This document shows positions 34,439-42,561 of a stretch of 64,000 bases of DNA, piece by piece; positions within the stretch are counted from its first letter, which is position 1; every line of letters starts with the position of its first letter. The translations under genes were made by a program, and so were the position numbers. The notes below the pieces were generated by a model, which worked only from the letters and a program-made list of their open reading frames with translations, was not told where the DNA came from and ran no database searches. The DNA comes from Ruminiclostridium hungatei (GTDB lineage Bacteria; Bacillota; Clostridia; Acetivibrionales; DSM-1351), in the NCBI RefSeq assembly GCF_002051585.1, contig NZ_MZGX01000008.1:62001-126000 (forward strand). The letters run 5' to 3'.

Positions 34439-35005
34439 TTACTGCTTACCCTTCCCGTAATCCTTTGAAAACCTGTAATAAATCATAATATACATGACCA
34501 GGGCAAACAATGTACAAGCCACAGCCAAACCGAGAGCCGTGTTAATGGCAATGGAGGTATACATATTTTTCAGGCTGTCAAGGCTGAGCACAATGGTTGC
34601 CAGTATTGCAAAGTAAAACAAAACTGTGGCCAGCTTGCCGTACCAGTTTGCTCCGATGACAGTTTTTCCCTTTCTGTAAAGCATAATGCCGCCGGTCAGC
34701 ATCAACGCCTCCTTTATTATAACTATAACCAGTACTATAATTGGAATAAAGTCATGCAAAACCAAAAAAACCAGAGCAGTTATCTGCATTAACTTGTCTG
34801 CCAGCGGATCAAAAAACTTTCCCCATTTTGTTATCAAGTTGTACTTTCTCGCTATATATCCGTCCAGTACGTCAGTAAAGCCTCCAAATGCAAAAAGAAT
34901 CATTGCCGGAACATAATATTCAAAGTAAAGGAAATAGCCCATAATCGGAACAACTATCAACCTTATGAGAGTTAATAAATTTGGAATATTTTTTTTCACC
35001 TGCAC
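34439..35005 (-). CDS. pgsA: CDP-diacylglycerol-glycerol-3-phosphate 3-phosphatidyltransferase
   Basis: 188 residues with the CDP-alcohol phosphatidyltransferase signature FTDVLDGYIARKYNLITKWG KFFDPLADK (DGxxAR...G...D...D). The N-terminal NIPNLLTLIRLIVVPI is typical of PgsA. About five membrane helices. It makes phosphatidylglycerol phosphate at the cytoplasmic membrane, the first step to PG and cardiolipin. GTG start at 35005; GTG 34999 (MKKNIPN) is an equally possible start. It lies between a thioesterase gene and the DUF5685/J-domain pair, with a terminator directly after. Confidence 0.94.
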   Translation of the reverse strand: MQVKKNIPNLLTLIRLIVVPIMGYFLYFEYYVPAMILFAFGGFTDVLDGYIARKYNLITKWGKFFDPLADKLMQITALVFLVLHDFIPIIVLVIVIIKEALMLTGGIMLYRKGKTVIGANWYGKLATVLFYFAILATIVLSLDSLKNMYTSIAINTALGLAVACTLFALVMYIMIYYRFSKDYGKGKQ

Positions 35006-35132
35006 ACCACCCGATTACTTTTTAAAATCTGACAGAATTTTACTGAGAGAACAAGCAAACATAGTTTATCATAGAACAATAAATCAGTACAAGCATTTCT
35101 TTCTTTACATAAAATTATTGTATTTTGCAGTC

Positions 35133-35588
35133 TCAGGACTGCTCCATGTCAGTTCCTGTATTTCTGGCAATGATATTGAACAGTTCTTCATCATATTTCT
35201 GCAAATTTACCGGCTTCAGATTGGGAGTTGTCCAAACATGCACTGTCTCACCCGTGGTAATGGGATTTTCCAGGTTTGACTCCTTAAAAACCTCGTAATA
35301 GAAGTTGAGCCGGGTCTTTGTATAACTCTTTATACTGGTTCTTACAATAATCTTATCCTCATAGGTGGAGGAGCTTATAAACCTGCACTTCAGTTCCAGC
35401 AGCGGCAGAAGTATCCCCTTTTTTTCAATATCCGAATAGGATATGCCGTTTTGCTTTATGAATTCTGTCCTTCCAGCTTCAAACCAGACCGGATAATTTG
35501 AATGATGCACTATTCCCATCCTGTCTGTTTCAGCATACCTTACTGTCAAAGGTATATCAACGTATAACAACTCTCTCATTCCTTTCAT
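35133..35588 (-). CDS. acyl-CoA thioesterase, YbgC/FadM (4HBT) family
   Basis: 151 residues, a single hot-dog domain. VRYAETDRMGIVHHSNYPVWFEAGRTEFIKQ is the 4HBT signature with the catalytic Asp in ETDRMG and the following His/Tyr. The strand pattern ISSSTYEDKIIVRTSIKSYTKTRLNFYYEVF supports the fold. Such enzymes hydrolyse short-chain or 4-hydroxybenzoyl-type acyl-CoA or acyl-ACP thioesters. The substrate is unknown, although the neighbouring pgsA suggests lipid metabolism. Start ATG 35588; the inner ATG four codons on has its purine run too close to serve. Confidence 0.88.
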   Translation of the reverse strand: MKGMRELLYVDIPLTVRYAETDRMGIVHHSNYPVWFEAGRTEFIKQNGISYSDIEKKGILLPLLELKCRFISSSTYEDKIIVRTSIKSYTKTRLNFYYEVFKESNLENPITTGETVHVWTTPNLKPVNLQKYDEELFNIIARNTGTDMEQS

Positions 35589-35684
35589 TTTACGTAAAAT
35601 TACATCATTTGTTGCATGTATAATAAAAAATTATATTTATTCTCCGCGCCAACTGCTTAAGACAAAAAATAAGGATATATGTAG

Positions 35685-35720
35685 AAATAGCTCCGGGCTA
35701 ATAAGCGCGGAGCTATTTTT
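35685..35720 (-). terminator. strong terminator after the DUF2007-like gene
   Basis: On the minus strand AAAAAATAGCTCCG ... CGGAGCTATTTC forms an 11-bp stem around CGCTTATTAGCC. The plus strand carries the T-run (CTATTTTTT), so it also serves anything arriving from the thioesterase side. It starts about 12 bp after the stop at 35732. Confidence 0.7.
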
Positions 35721-35731
35721 TAACATTTTTA

Positions 35732-35935
35732 TCAATAACCCGTTTCTATAATAACGCTATGTGCTTCCTCAACTTCTGCCTCTGGAACAAGTACTTCGAA
35801 GTAATTATCATTGTTTTCAGGATTCTTGCTAATAGGCCTTAGTTTTACAAGAATACCTTCATTGGACAAAAGCTCCTGAAGCTGATTAGCTACTTCTTTG
35901 CTTTGGGCCATATATACCACTGTCCACATTATCAT
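35732..35935 (-). CDS. small DUF2007-like protein
   Basis: 67 residues: WTVVYMAQSKEVANQLQELLSNEGILVKLRP, then YFEVLVPEAEVEEAHSVI. The beta-alpha-beta ferredoxin-like pattern, with the closing 'LVPE.E.EEA..II', fits the DUF2007 putative signal-transducing family. It is conserved in Clostridia but without a known function. It follows mtrB by about 20 bp on the same strand and shares its terminator, so the two are probably co-transcribed. It is sometimes mislabelled 'glutamate decarboxylase' in databases; nothing here supports that. Confidence 0.72.
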   Translation of the reverse strand: MIMWTVVYMAQSKEVANQLQELLSNEGILVKLRPISKNPENNDNYFEVLVPEAEVEEAHSVIIETGY

Positions 35936-35955
35936 CTACACTACCTTTCAAATTG

Positions 35956-36189
35956 TTATTCCCCGCATTGAATAGTGCCATATCTGCAATAAACGGTGGC
36001 TTTGCCCCTTATTTTTATCGCAGAGGTATTTTCGGTAAATTGCGCTAAAAGCAATTCACCCTTATCAAGCTTCTCGGTATGATGAAATTTTGTATCCCTT
36101 CCACGTGTTAACCCGATAATTGTAACTCCGTTTTCTCCGGCTTTCACAGCAACGTACTCACCGGAAATTTTATCTTCCAGATTGTCCAT
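35956..36189 (-). CDS. mtrB: trp RNA-binding attenuation protein TRAP
   Basis: 77 residues, nearly co-linear with Bacillus [26 protein letters not shown] is almost identical in type (longest string split here as [12 protein letters not shown] and [10 protein letters not shown]), followed by [16 protein letters not shown]. The conserved Thr and Gly residues of the tryptophan pocket and the KKR-type RNA-binding surface (Lys/Arg in KFHH, KLDKG and KIRG) can be recognised. TRAP forms an 11-subunit ring that binds (G/U)AG repeats in trp leader RNAs when tryptophan is high. No trp gene is in this window, so it acts in trans. GAGGTGG precedes ATG 36189. Confidence 0.93.
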   Translation of the reverse strand: MDNLEDKISGEYVAVKAGENGVTIIGLTRGRDTKFHHTEKLDKGELLLAQFTENTSAIKIRGKATVYCRYGTIQCGE

Positions 36190-36247
36190 TTAACCACCTC
36201 GACATTTATATTATATTATTTTCCACCAAAAATCAATATTAAGCACG

Positions 36248-39200
36248 TTATTTTAGACTTATATTATCCTTTCCAAGCCTTGTTTCCAGTTCTTCCAGCA
36301 AAACATTGTTTATATCCGTCCAATACTGCCTGTCAAGTCTCTTGAAGCCTTCCTCCTCCTTTTTTCTTATAAAGGTGGGTGTGGCACCGCTGAAATATTT
36401 AAGCAGGGCAATCAATGCAGTACTTTCCTCTCTGGTCATTTCTCTTTCAAAATACATGTAAAGTCCTTTTTCCGCCAGGCTGTTTATGGGAAGCACCTCT
36501 TCACATATTATTTTTGGCTGCTCGTCCTCTTTCAGGCTCAGCCTGCCGTTCACCAGCACTATGCTTTCCTGCTGCAGCAGTTGTGAAAATTTTTCGTAGA
36601 TAGTAGGAAAAACGATAAGCTCCATCGTACCGAACAGGTCTTCAAGTCCCACAAAAGCCATAAGATTGTTATTTTTCGTAGTCTTGGTCTTTTTTGATAC
36701 AATTATTCCTCCCACCGTCACCCGCATGGAATCGGACAGCTTTTTAAGCCCGAGCTCAATATCGCCGGAACTGTCCTCGTTATTGTCAACGAACATATCC
36801 TTGCTGTAAAGTGTCACCTTTTTGTCCAATATGCCCTGATGCTCACTCAGAGGATGCCCTGAAACGTACAGACCCAGCATTTCCTTTTCCATGGCAAGCA
36901 TTACGTTGGGCGGGTACTCTTTTATGTCGGGGTAATCCTCCTGCAAGGACTCCTGGGGTTCCTGCATAAGCTCGAATATGGAGAGCTGTCCTTCCATGCT
37001 TTTCTTTTTTGCCTGGGCTATACCGTCCAGAAACCTCTCGTATACCGCCATGAGCTTGGATCTGTAAATATTCAGGGAGTCAAAGGCTCCGCTTTTAATA
37101 AGGCCCTCTATGCACCTTTTGTTGATTTCCCTGCCTTCTATCCTCTGGCAAAAATCCAGGAAGGTGGAGTAAAGGCCGTTTTGTGTCCTTTCGGCAATCA
37201 TTGACCTGATTGCGCCTTCTCCGACATTTTTTATTGCCGCCAGGCCAAATCTTATTTTTTGATTTACAACCGTAAATTTTACGTTGCTTTCATTCACATC
37301 CGGCGGCAGCACCTTTATATTCAGCACCTTGCATTCATTTACATATTGGGAAACCTTGTCGCTGCTGCCCAAAAAGCTGTTCAGGGAAGCTGCCAGGAAT
37401 TCCACGGGATAATAATACTTCAGCCAGGCAGTCTGATATGCTACAACCGCGTATGCAGCCGCATGGGATTTGTTGAAGGCGTAACTGGCAAAGTCCATCA
37501 TTTCATCAAATATCCTGTCTGCCGTCTTTTCGTCTACTCCGTTCTTTACGGCTCCCCTGACCACCTCATTCCCTTCCTCGTCGGTTATACCGTATATAAA
37601 GTTTTTGCGTTCCTGTTCCATGACCGAAACCTTCTTTTTGGACATGGCACGCCTTACAAGATCAGATCTGCCGTAAGAATAGCCGCCCAGCTCCCTTACT
37701 ATCTGCATTACCTGTTCCTGATACACCATGCAGCCATAGGTGACATTCAATATGTTTTCCAAAAGAGGGTGATGATACTTTATTTCCTTTGGATTATTCT
37801 TATTTCGTATATATCTGGGTATCTGGTCCATAGGCCCCGGCCTGTAGAGTGAGATACCTGCTATTATGTCTTCAAGGGAATTTGGCTGCAGTTCCTTCAT
37901 GAACTGGGTCATCCCTCCGCTTTCAAGCTGGAATATACCAACAGTCTTGCCCTCTCCAATCATTTTATATACATGTAAATCGTCATAATTTATACTGTTT
38001 ATATCGATTTTTATGTTATGTCCCTGCTCTATGAGGTTTACAGTGTCTCTGATGACAGTCAGGGTTCTCAAGCCGAGAAAGTCCATCTTGAGCAGTCCCA
38101 GTTCCTCCAGCAGCCCCATTGTAAACTGCGTTGTCACATTGTTTTCATTAAGCTGCAGGGGCACATACTCTACGATAGGCTCCTTTGAAATAACCACACC
38201 TGCGGCATGCGTGGACGCGTGCCTGGGAAGTCCCTCCAGGCTTCGGGCAGTATCGATTAAAAGACCGGCCTCCTCTTCAAGCTCATACTTCTTTTTAAGC
38301 TCGGGATTCAGCTCCAGTGCCTTGTCAATATTCATGCCTATCTGGAAGGGAATCATTTTTGCTATGCTGTCCACTTCCCCGTAAGGTATGTCCAAGGCTC
38401 TGCCCACATCCCTTATGGCAGCTCTTGCAGCCATGGTTCCGAAGGTTATTATTTGTGAGACCTTATCCTTGCCGTACTTACTGATAACATAATCAATTAC
38501 CTCCTGCCTTCTTTCATAGCAGAAGTCAATATCTATATCAGGCATGCTGATTCTCTCGGGGTTCAGAAACCTTTCAAAAAGCAGGTTGTATTTCAGCGGG
38601 TCGATACTTGTTATTCCAAGGCAGTAGGATACCAGGCTGCCTGCCGCCGAGCCCCTTCCCGGTCCTACCATGATATCGTTTTCCCTGGCGTATCTGATAA
38701 AATCCCAAACTATGAGAAAATAGTCCACATAACCCATGGTGGAGATAACCGAGAGCTCATATTCCAGCCTCTGCCTTATTTCCTCACTGCAGCCTGCACC
38801 ATATCTCTGCTCAAGTCCCAAATAGCATTTTTCCCGCAGATACTCAACGGGGGTATAGCCATCCTCCACCTTGAAGCTTGGCAGGTGCAGCTTTCCGAAC
38901 TCCAGCTCCACATTGCACCTTTCAGATATTTTCAAGGTGTTTTCCAGTGCCGACTCAACATTCCGGAAATTTTCATACATCTCGGCAGGGGATTTGACAT
39001 AAATCTCGTCCGTGTCAAACCTCATCCTGTTATCATCATTTATGGTTTTTCCAGTCTGAATGCACAATAATATTTCATGGGATCTGGCAGCCTCCCTGGT
39101 GAGAAAATGGGCATCATTCGTAGCCACCAGCGGTATTCCCAGCTCCCGGGACAGCTTGATAAGCTGCTGGTTAACCAGGTTCTGGTCACTTATGCCGTTG

Positions 39201-39730
39201 TGCTGCAGCTCCAGGTAAAAATTGTCCTGTCCGAATATTCCATTGAGCCTTTTGGCCAGCTCAGCAGCCTTTTCAAGGTCATTATTCAGGATTGCAGCAG
39301 GAATATCTCCCGAAAGGCAGGCACTAAGAGCAATCAATCCCTCTGAATACTTCTCAAGCGTCTGGTAGTCCACCCTGGGCTTGTAGTAAAAGCCTTCGGT
39401 AAAGCCCAGGGAAACCAGCTTCATGAGATTTTTGTAGCCGGTATTGTTCTTTGCCAGCAGGACAAGATGTCCGTAGTCCGAGTCCAGACCGGGCTGTTTA
39501 TCCTGCATATTTCGCTTAGCCGTATATATCTCACAACCCAGGATGGGTTTTATTCCATTTTTCAGAGCTTCCTTATAGAATTCTACCACACCATACATTA
39601 CTCCGTGGTCTGTTATTGCCACACTGCTCATGCCCAGCTCTTTTACCCTCTGAATCAAATCCTTTATCCTGTTTGAGCCGTCCAGCAGGCTGTATTCCGT
39701 ATGTACGTGCAAGTGTACAAAGTCTTTCAT
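36248..39730 (-). CDS. dnaE: DNA polymerase III alpha subunit DnaE
   Basis: About 1160 residues, normal for DnaE. The PHP domain is at the N-terminus (FVHLHVHTEYSLLDG), and the polymerase palm has GPGRGSAAGSLVSYCLG and the catalytic MPDIDIDFCYERR. The helix-hairpin-helix region, an OB fold (MRVTVGGIIVSKKTKTTKN) and a C-terminal domain complete it. It is the error-prone or lagging-strand replicase of low-GC Gram-positives, where PolC is the main leading-strand enzyme. The frame opens at 39748, but AAGGA five bases before ATG 39730 decides the start. It is transcribed towards mtrB, 58 bp away. Confidence 0.97.
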   Translation of the reverse strand: MKDFVHLHVHTEYSLLDGSNRIKDLIQRVKELGMSSVAITDHGVMYGVVEFYKEALKNGIKPILGCEIYTAKRNMQDKQPGLDSDYGHLVLLAKNNTGYKNLMKLVSLGFTEGFYYKPRVDYQTLEKYSEGLIALSACLSGDIPAAILNNDLEKAAELAKRLNGIFGQDNFYLELQHNGISDQNLVNQQLIKLSRELGIPLVATNDAHFLTREAARSHEILLCIQTGKTINDDNRMRFDTDEIYVKSPAEMYENFRNVESALENTLKISERCNVELEFGKLHLPSFKVEDGYTPVEYLREKCYLGLEQRYGAGCSEEIRQRLEYELSVISTMGYVDYFLIVWDFIRYARENDIMVGPGRGSAAGSLVSYCLGITSIDPLKYNLLFERFLNPERISMPDIDIDFCYERRQEVIDYVISKYGKDKVSQIITFGTMAARAAIRDVGRALDIPYGEVDSIAKMIPFQIGMNIDKALELNPELKKKYELEEEAGLLIDTARSLEGLPRHASTHAAGVVISKEPIVEYVPLQLNENNVTTQFTMGLLEELGLLKMDFLGLRTLTVIRDTVNLIEQGHNIKIDINSINYDDLHVYKMIGEGKTVGIFQLESGGMTQFMKELQPNSLEDIIAGISLYRPGPMDQIPRYIRNKNNPKEIKYHHPLLENILNVTYGCMVYQEQVMQIVRELGGYSYGRSDLVRRAMSKKKVSVMEQERKNFIYGITDEEGNEVVRGAVKNGVDEKTADRIFDEMMDFASYAFNKSHAAAYAVVAYQTAWLKYYYPVEFLAASLNSFLGSSDKVSQYVNECKVLNIKVLPPDVNESNVKFTVVNQKIRFGLAAIKNVGEGAIRSMIAERTQNGLYSTFLDFCQRIEGREINKRCIEGLIKSGAFDSLNIYRSKLMAVYERFLDGIAQAKKKSMEGQLSIFELMQEPQESLQEDYPDIKEYPPNVMLAMEKEMLGLYVSGHPLSEHQGILDKKVTLYSKDMFVDNNEDSSGDIELGLKKLSDSMRVTVGGIIVSKKTKTTKNNNLMAFVGLEDLFGTMELIVFPTIYEKFSQLLQQESIVLVNGRLSLKEDEQPKIICEEVLPINSLAEKGLYMYFEREMTREESTALIALLKYFSGATPTFIRKKEEEGFKRLDRQYWTDINNVLLEELETRLGKDNISLK

Positions 39731-40033
39731 ATGTATCCTTCTCTCCAAATCCTCATTAGTCCCGTTTTAAAGCAGCACGTCTTCCAGGCTTGTTTTCATA
39801 TATATAATTATACCATAGTAAATCCCTCACAGGGTTTAAAAGTACATTAAACATTTATATATGTTATTTTCCGACCATATATACCGGCCTTTTTAAGATA
39901 AAAGCCCTCAGCGCAGTTATTTCAGGGCATACAAGCAAGCTGGCCGGGAGGTGACAGCAGGCAGCCAGGGCATAATTGGGAAATAAAGGAAGTAAATTAA
40001 TATTTGTGATAGAATGTGCTGGAGGTGAGATTT
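39731..40033. other. divergent intergenic region, dnaE / Cys-rich hypothetical
   Basis: About 300 bp between divergent genes. It contains an AT-rich dnaE-proximal part and a G-rich stretch (CTGGCCGGGAGGTGACAG) about 70 bp before the plus-strand gene. No ORF or RNA gene is supported. Confidence 0.5.
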
Positions 40034-40645
40034 ATGGAATATATGGAAAATAAAATGAATACATTAGTAAGATTTCTCAAAAAAACCGGTCTGATTTCAA
40101 TGGATATGATTTACAGGCTTTACTACATGAATATTTTCGGCTCCAGGCTTTACTTCAGGCATAAAATCGAGTCCTTCCGTTCCTGCGCCTTTTGCAGGCA
40201 CCTGCACTATGACAGTACAATTAAAAAATATGTGTGCTCCTTCGGACAGTACGAGGCCTGCAGTTCTCTTGTCCCCTGCATTATCCCCGATCCCACCGTC
40301 ATGACAGGCCCTTCCTTCATAGAGGAGGAAGAACAGATTCCCTGGCTTTTCAAATCCACCTGCCTGAATTTTGAGGTCCTGCCTTCAAAAGAATATTACA
40401 GGAACTTTTTATCCTTTGATATAAACAGCAGTGTCATAAAGCTGGAGGCACTGGAAGGTATAATGCTTGGAAGCTGTGGAGGCCACATTCCCTGCCACAT
40501 CTGCGCCTGTGTGGACAAAGAGGTCTACGCCGGGTGCAGGTATGCGGCCAAAGCAGCCGAACTGGGCAAATGCGGCGTTATATATGATATGCTGTATGGT
40601 GTTTTTGAAACTCCTGCTTCAGAAGAACTATCAAATGTGTCTTGA
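40034..40645 (+). CDS. Cys-rich protein of unknown function
   Basis: 203 residues from ATG 40034, six bases after GGAGGTG (the open frame reaches back to 40016). Three Cys-rich clusters: FRSCAFCRHLHYD with a following VCSFGQYEAC, SSLVPC, and a C-terminal GSCGGHIPCHICACVDKEVYAGC. Thirteen or so Cys plus several His suggest metal or FeS binding. No transmembrane segment is obvious. I do not recognise the family. The first cluster (CxxC...C...C) resembles the small protein encoded on the opposite strand just downstream (NCKHYY...CRSFG). Confidence 0.7.
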   Translation: MEYMENKMNTLVRFLKKTGLISMDMIYRLYYMNIFGSRLYFRHKIESFRSCAFCRHLHYDSTIKKYVCSFGQYEACSSLVPCIIPDPTVMTGPSFIEEEEQIPWLFKSTCLNFEVLPSKEYYRNFLSFDINSSVIKLEALEGIMLGSCGGHIPCHICACVDKEVYAGCRYAAKAAELGKCGVIYDMLYGVFETPASEELSNVS

Positions 40646-40660
40646 AAAAAAGACAACCGG

Positions 40661-40867
40661 CTACCTGCGCTGGTCCTTTTGCTTCTTTTCAAAGGCCTGG
40701 CATTCCTTTCCCGAGGACTGCAGGACCACCATTGACGGCATCCGGCGGGATTTAAAGCCGAAGCTCCTGCAGCCGTAAGGCATATTTCTTTCCCAGGTTA
40801 TATAGTAATGTTTACAGTTCAGGCAATTTGCTTTCTCTGTCATGTTTAAATCCATTTTCTGCTGCAT
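40661..40867 (-). CDS. small conserved Cys-containing protein
   Basis: 68 residues with CLNCKHYYITWERNMPYGC, RSFGFKSRRMPSMVVLQSSG and KECQAFEKK, a pattern I recall from a widely conserved short protein of unknown function. The four Cys (CxxC...C...C) could bind a metal. The start is uncertain: ATG 40867, 40855 and 40843 are all in frame and none has a strong Shine-Dalgarno. It is convergent with the Cys-rich gene at 40034 and is downstream of the DUF1667/FAD operon on the same strand, perhaps its last member. Confidence 0.65.
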   Translation of the reverse strand: MQQKMDLNMTEKANCLNCKHYYITWERNMPYGCRSFGFKSRRMPSMVVLQSSGKECQAFEKKQKDQRR

Positions 40868-40887
40868 AGCGGTTGATTTGTACTGCC

Positions 40888-41259
40888 TTACGCCTTCAAA
40901 ACCTGCCTTGTGGCAATGATATCAGCTCCTGTGCCAAGTATGTCCGAAAGCAGTACCTGATGAAAGTCCACCGGTGCCTGGATATGTAAGGACCGCAGTA
41001 AAGCTGCAGCCTCCCGTATTTTGTCCCGGGGTATGGGCTTGCTGCTCCTGACGCTTACCAGAGGAAGGGCGCCCCCTGTTACCTTTACTGTTGAAGTAAG
41101 GCTTCTTTCCGGGCTCTGGACCTCCTTTTTCGCATAGGTGCCTCCATTTCTGCACAGAGCATTTTCCACCCGTACAACCCTGTTCCGGTCATCAATATAA
41201 ACCTTCATTCTGCAGCCGTTGGGACATACAATACATACTATTTCTCTATCAGTTTCCAT
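40888..41259 (-). CDS. DUF1667 domain protein
   Basis: 123 residues. N-terminal CIVCPNGCRMKV (CxxC...C) is the DUF1667 signature, with a further Cys in ENALCRNGGTYAKKE and the later text PLVSVRSSKPIPRDKI. DUF1667 genes regularly follow the FAD oxidoreductase and GlpA-like dehydrogenase found here, and the four Cys may hold an FeS cluster that links them into one electron-transfer complex. It overlaps the preceding FAD gene by 11 bp, which argues for coupled translation. GGAGG is nine bases before ATG 41259. Confidence 0.88.
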   Translation of the reverse strand: METDREIVCIVCPNGCRMKVYIDDRNRVVRVENALCRNGGTYAKKEVQSPERSLTSTVKVTGGALPLVSVRSSKPIPRDKIREAAALLRSLHIQAPVDFHQVLLSDILGTGADIIATRQVLKA

Positions 41260-42538
41260 CTATGCAAACCTCCAGTCCGGAGATATTCTCTAGTTCTTTT
41301 GAACTCAGCTCTATTCGAAGCATTTCAGCGGGATTCAAGGCGGTATATTTTCTTTTTTTGATAACTTTTTCCCCTGACTTGAACAGCACCGACTTTTCTC
41401 TTCCCGGTACGGTAACTCTCATGGAAAAGGTTATGGCCTGTCCCGGCCTTATTGCCTGGGGCAGCACATACCGGATTCCGCTTCCGGCGGTTACCGGAAT
41501 TTTCCGGTCATTCCCGGAACACAAACAGTTCTCCCCGGTATCACTGCTCTCACCGGCCTTGTGGCAGTAATTTTTTATGTAGTCCGCTGCCGATACTGCC
41601 GCAAGTTCCCCTTCGGAGGACACATGATCCGCCAGGTCATGAACCTGCAGTACGTTTCCGCAGGCAAAAACCCCTGGTATGCTGGTCTCCAGCTTTTCGT
41701 CCACCCTGGCTCCCCCGGTGGTATTGTCCATATCCATTCCTGAGTTCAAGGCTATTTCATTTTCGGGAATCAGTCCCACTGAAAGTATCAGGGTATCACA
41801 TTTATATTTCTCAGAAGTACCCCTGAGTGTATTTCCTTTCTCATCCACCTTTGAAACCGTTACCGCTGTTACCCTCTCCCTGCCTTCCACCCTGGTTACT
41901 GTGTGGCTCAGCAGCAGGGGAATGCCGTAATCCTCAAGGCACTGGGTTATGTTTCTCTGCAGCCCGCTGGAATATGGAAGTTTTTCTATGACGGCAAGAA
42001 CATTGGCTCCTTCAAGAGTAAGCCTTCTGGCCATAATAAGCCCTATATCCCCCGAGCCGAGAATTACGATGTTCCTGCCTATCATAACATTTCTGATATT
42101 TACCAGATTCTGCGCCACTCCAGCAGTAAACACACCTGCGGGGCGCGTACCGGGAATACCTATGGCGCCCCGTGTCCTTTCCCTGCAGCCCATGGCCAGT
42201 ATAACAGCCTTTGCGCGGTATATGGTGATGCCTCCGGGACTAATGGCGGTTACCTCCTTGTCCCTGCTGATCTCCTGTACCATTACGTCTGTAATAATTT
42301 CAATGCCCATTTCCGCGGCTTCATCCGTGAACCGCTTTGCATACTCCGGACCGGTCAGGGCTTCATCGAACCTGATCAAACCAAAACCGTCATGTATGCA
42401 CTGGTTCAGGATACCTCCTGCAACCGGCTCCCTTTCCAGCACAAGAACATCCCTGATACCCCTTTTTACTGCCTCTATGGCGGCAGCCAGGCCGGCGGGG
42501 CCTGCACCTATTATTATCAAATCCTTGTTTATCAACAT
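41249..42538 (-). CDS. NAD(P)/FAD-dependent oxidoreductase of the glycerol-3-phosphate dehydrogenase system
   Basis: 429 residues. N-terminal FAD site IIGAGPAGLAAAIEAVKRG, a CIHDGFGLIRFD segment, a second nucleotide site NIVILGSGDIGLIMARRL for NAD(P), and the FAD-closing motif GVFACGNVLQVHDLADHV. This pyridine-nucleotide-disulfide-type flavoprotein lacks the CxxxxC redox disulfide. In Clostridia and Thermotogales it forms a three-gene unit with a GlpA-like protein and DUF1667, probably passing electrons between glycerol 3-phosphate and NAD(P). That coupling is inferred from gene order. GGAGG precedes the start at 42538; the GlpA-like stop is 23 bp upstream. Confidence 0.9.
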   Translation of the reverse strand: MLINKDLIIIGAGPAGLAAAIEAVKRGIRDVLVLEREPVAGGILNQCIHDGFGLIRFDEALTGPEYAKRFTDEAAEMGIEIITDVMVQEISRDKEVTAISPGGITIYRAKAVILAMGCRERTRGAIGIPGTRPAGVFTAGVAQNLVNIRNVMIGRNIVILGSGDIGLIMARRLTLEGANVLAVIEKLPYSSGLQRNITQCLEDYGIPLLLSHTVTRVEGRERVTAVTVSKVDEKGNTLRGTSEKYKCDTLILSVGLIPENEIALNSGMDMDNTTGGARVDEKLETSIPGVFACGNVLQVHDLADHVSSEGELAAVSAADYIKNYCHKAGESSDTGENCLCSGNDRKIPVTAGSGIRYVLPQAIRPGQAITFSMRVTVPGREKSVLFKSGEKVIKKRKYTALNPAEMLRIELSSKELENISGLEVCIDGN

Positions 42539-42561
42539 ATAACCTCCTAAGCCGGGCAGCC

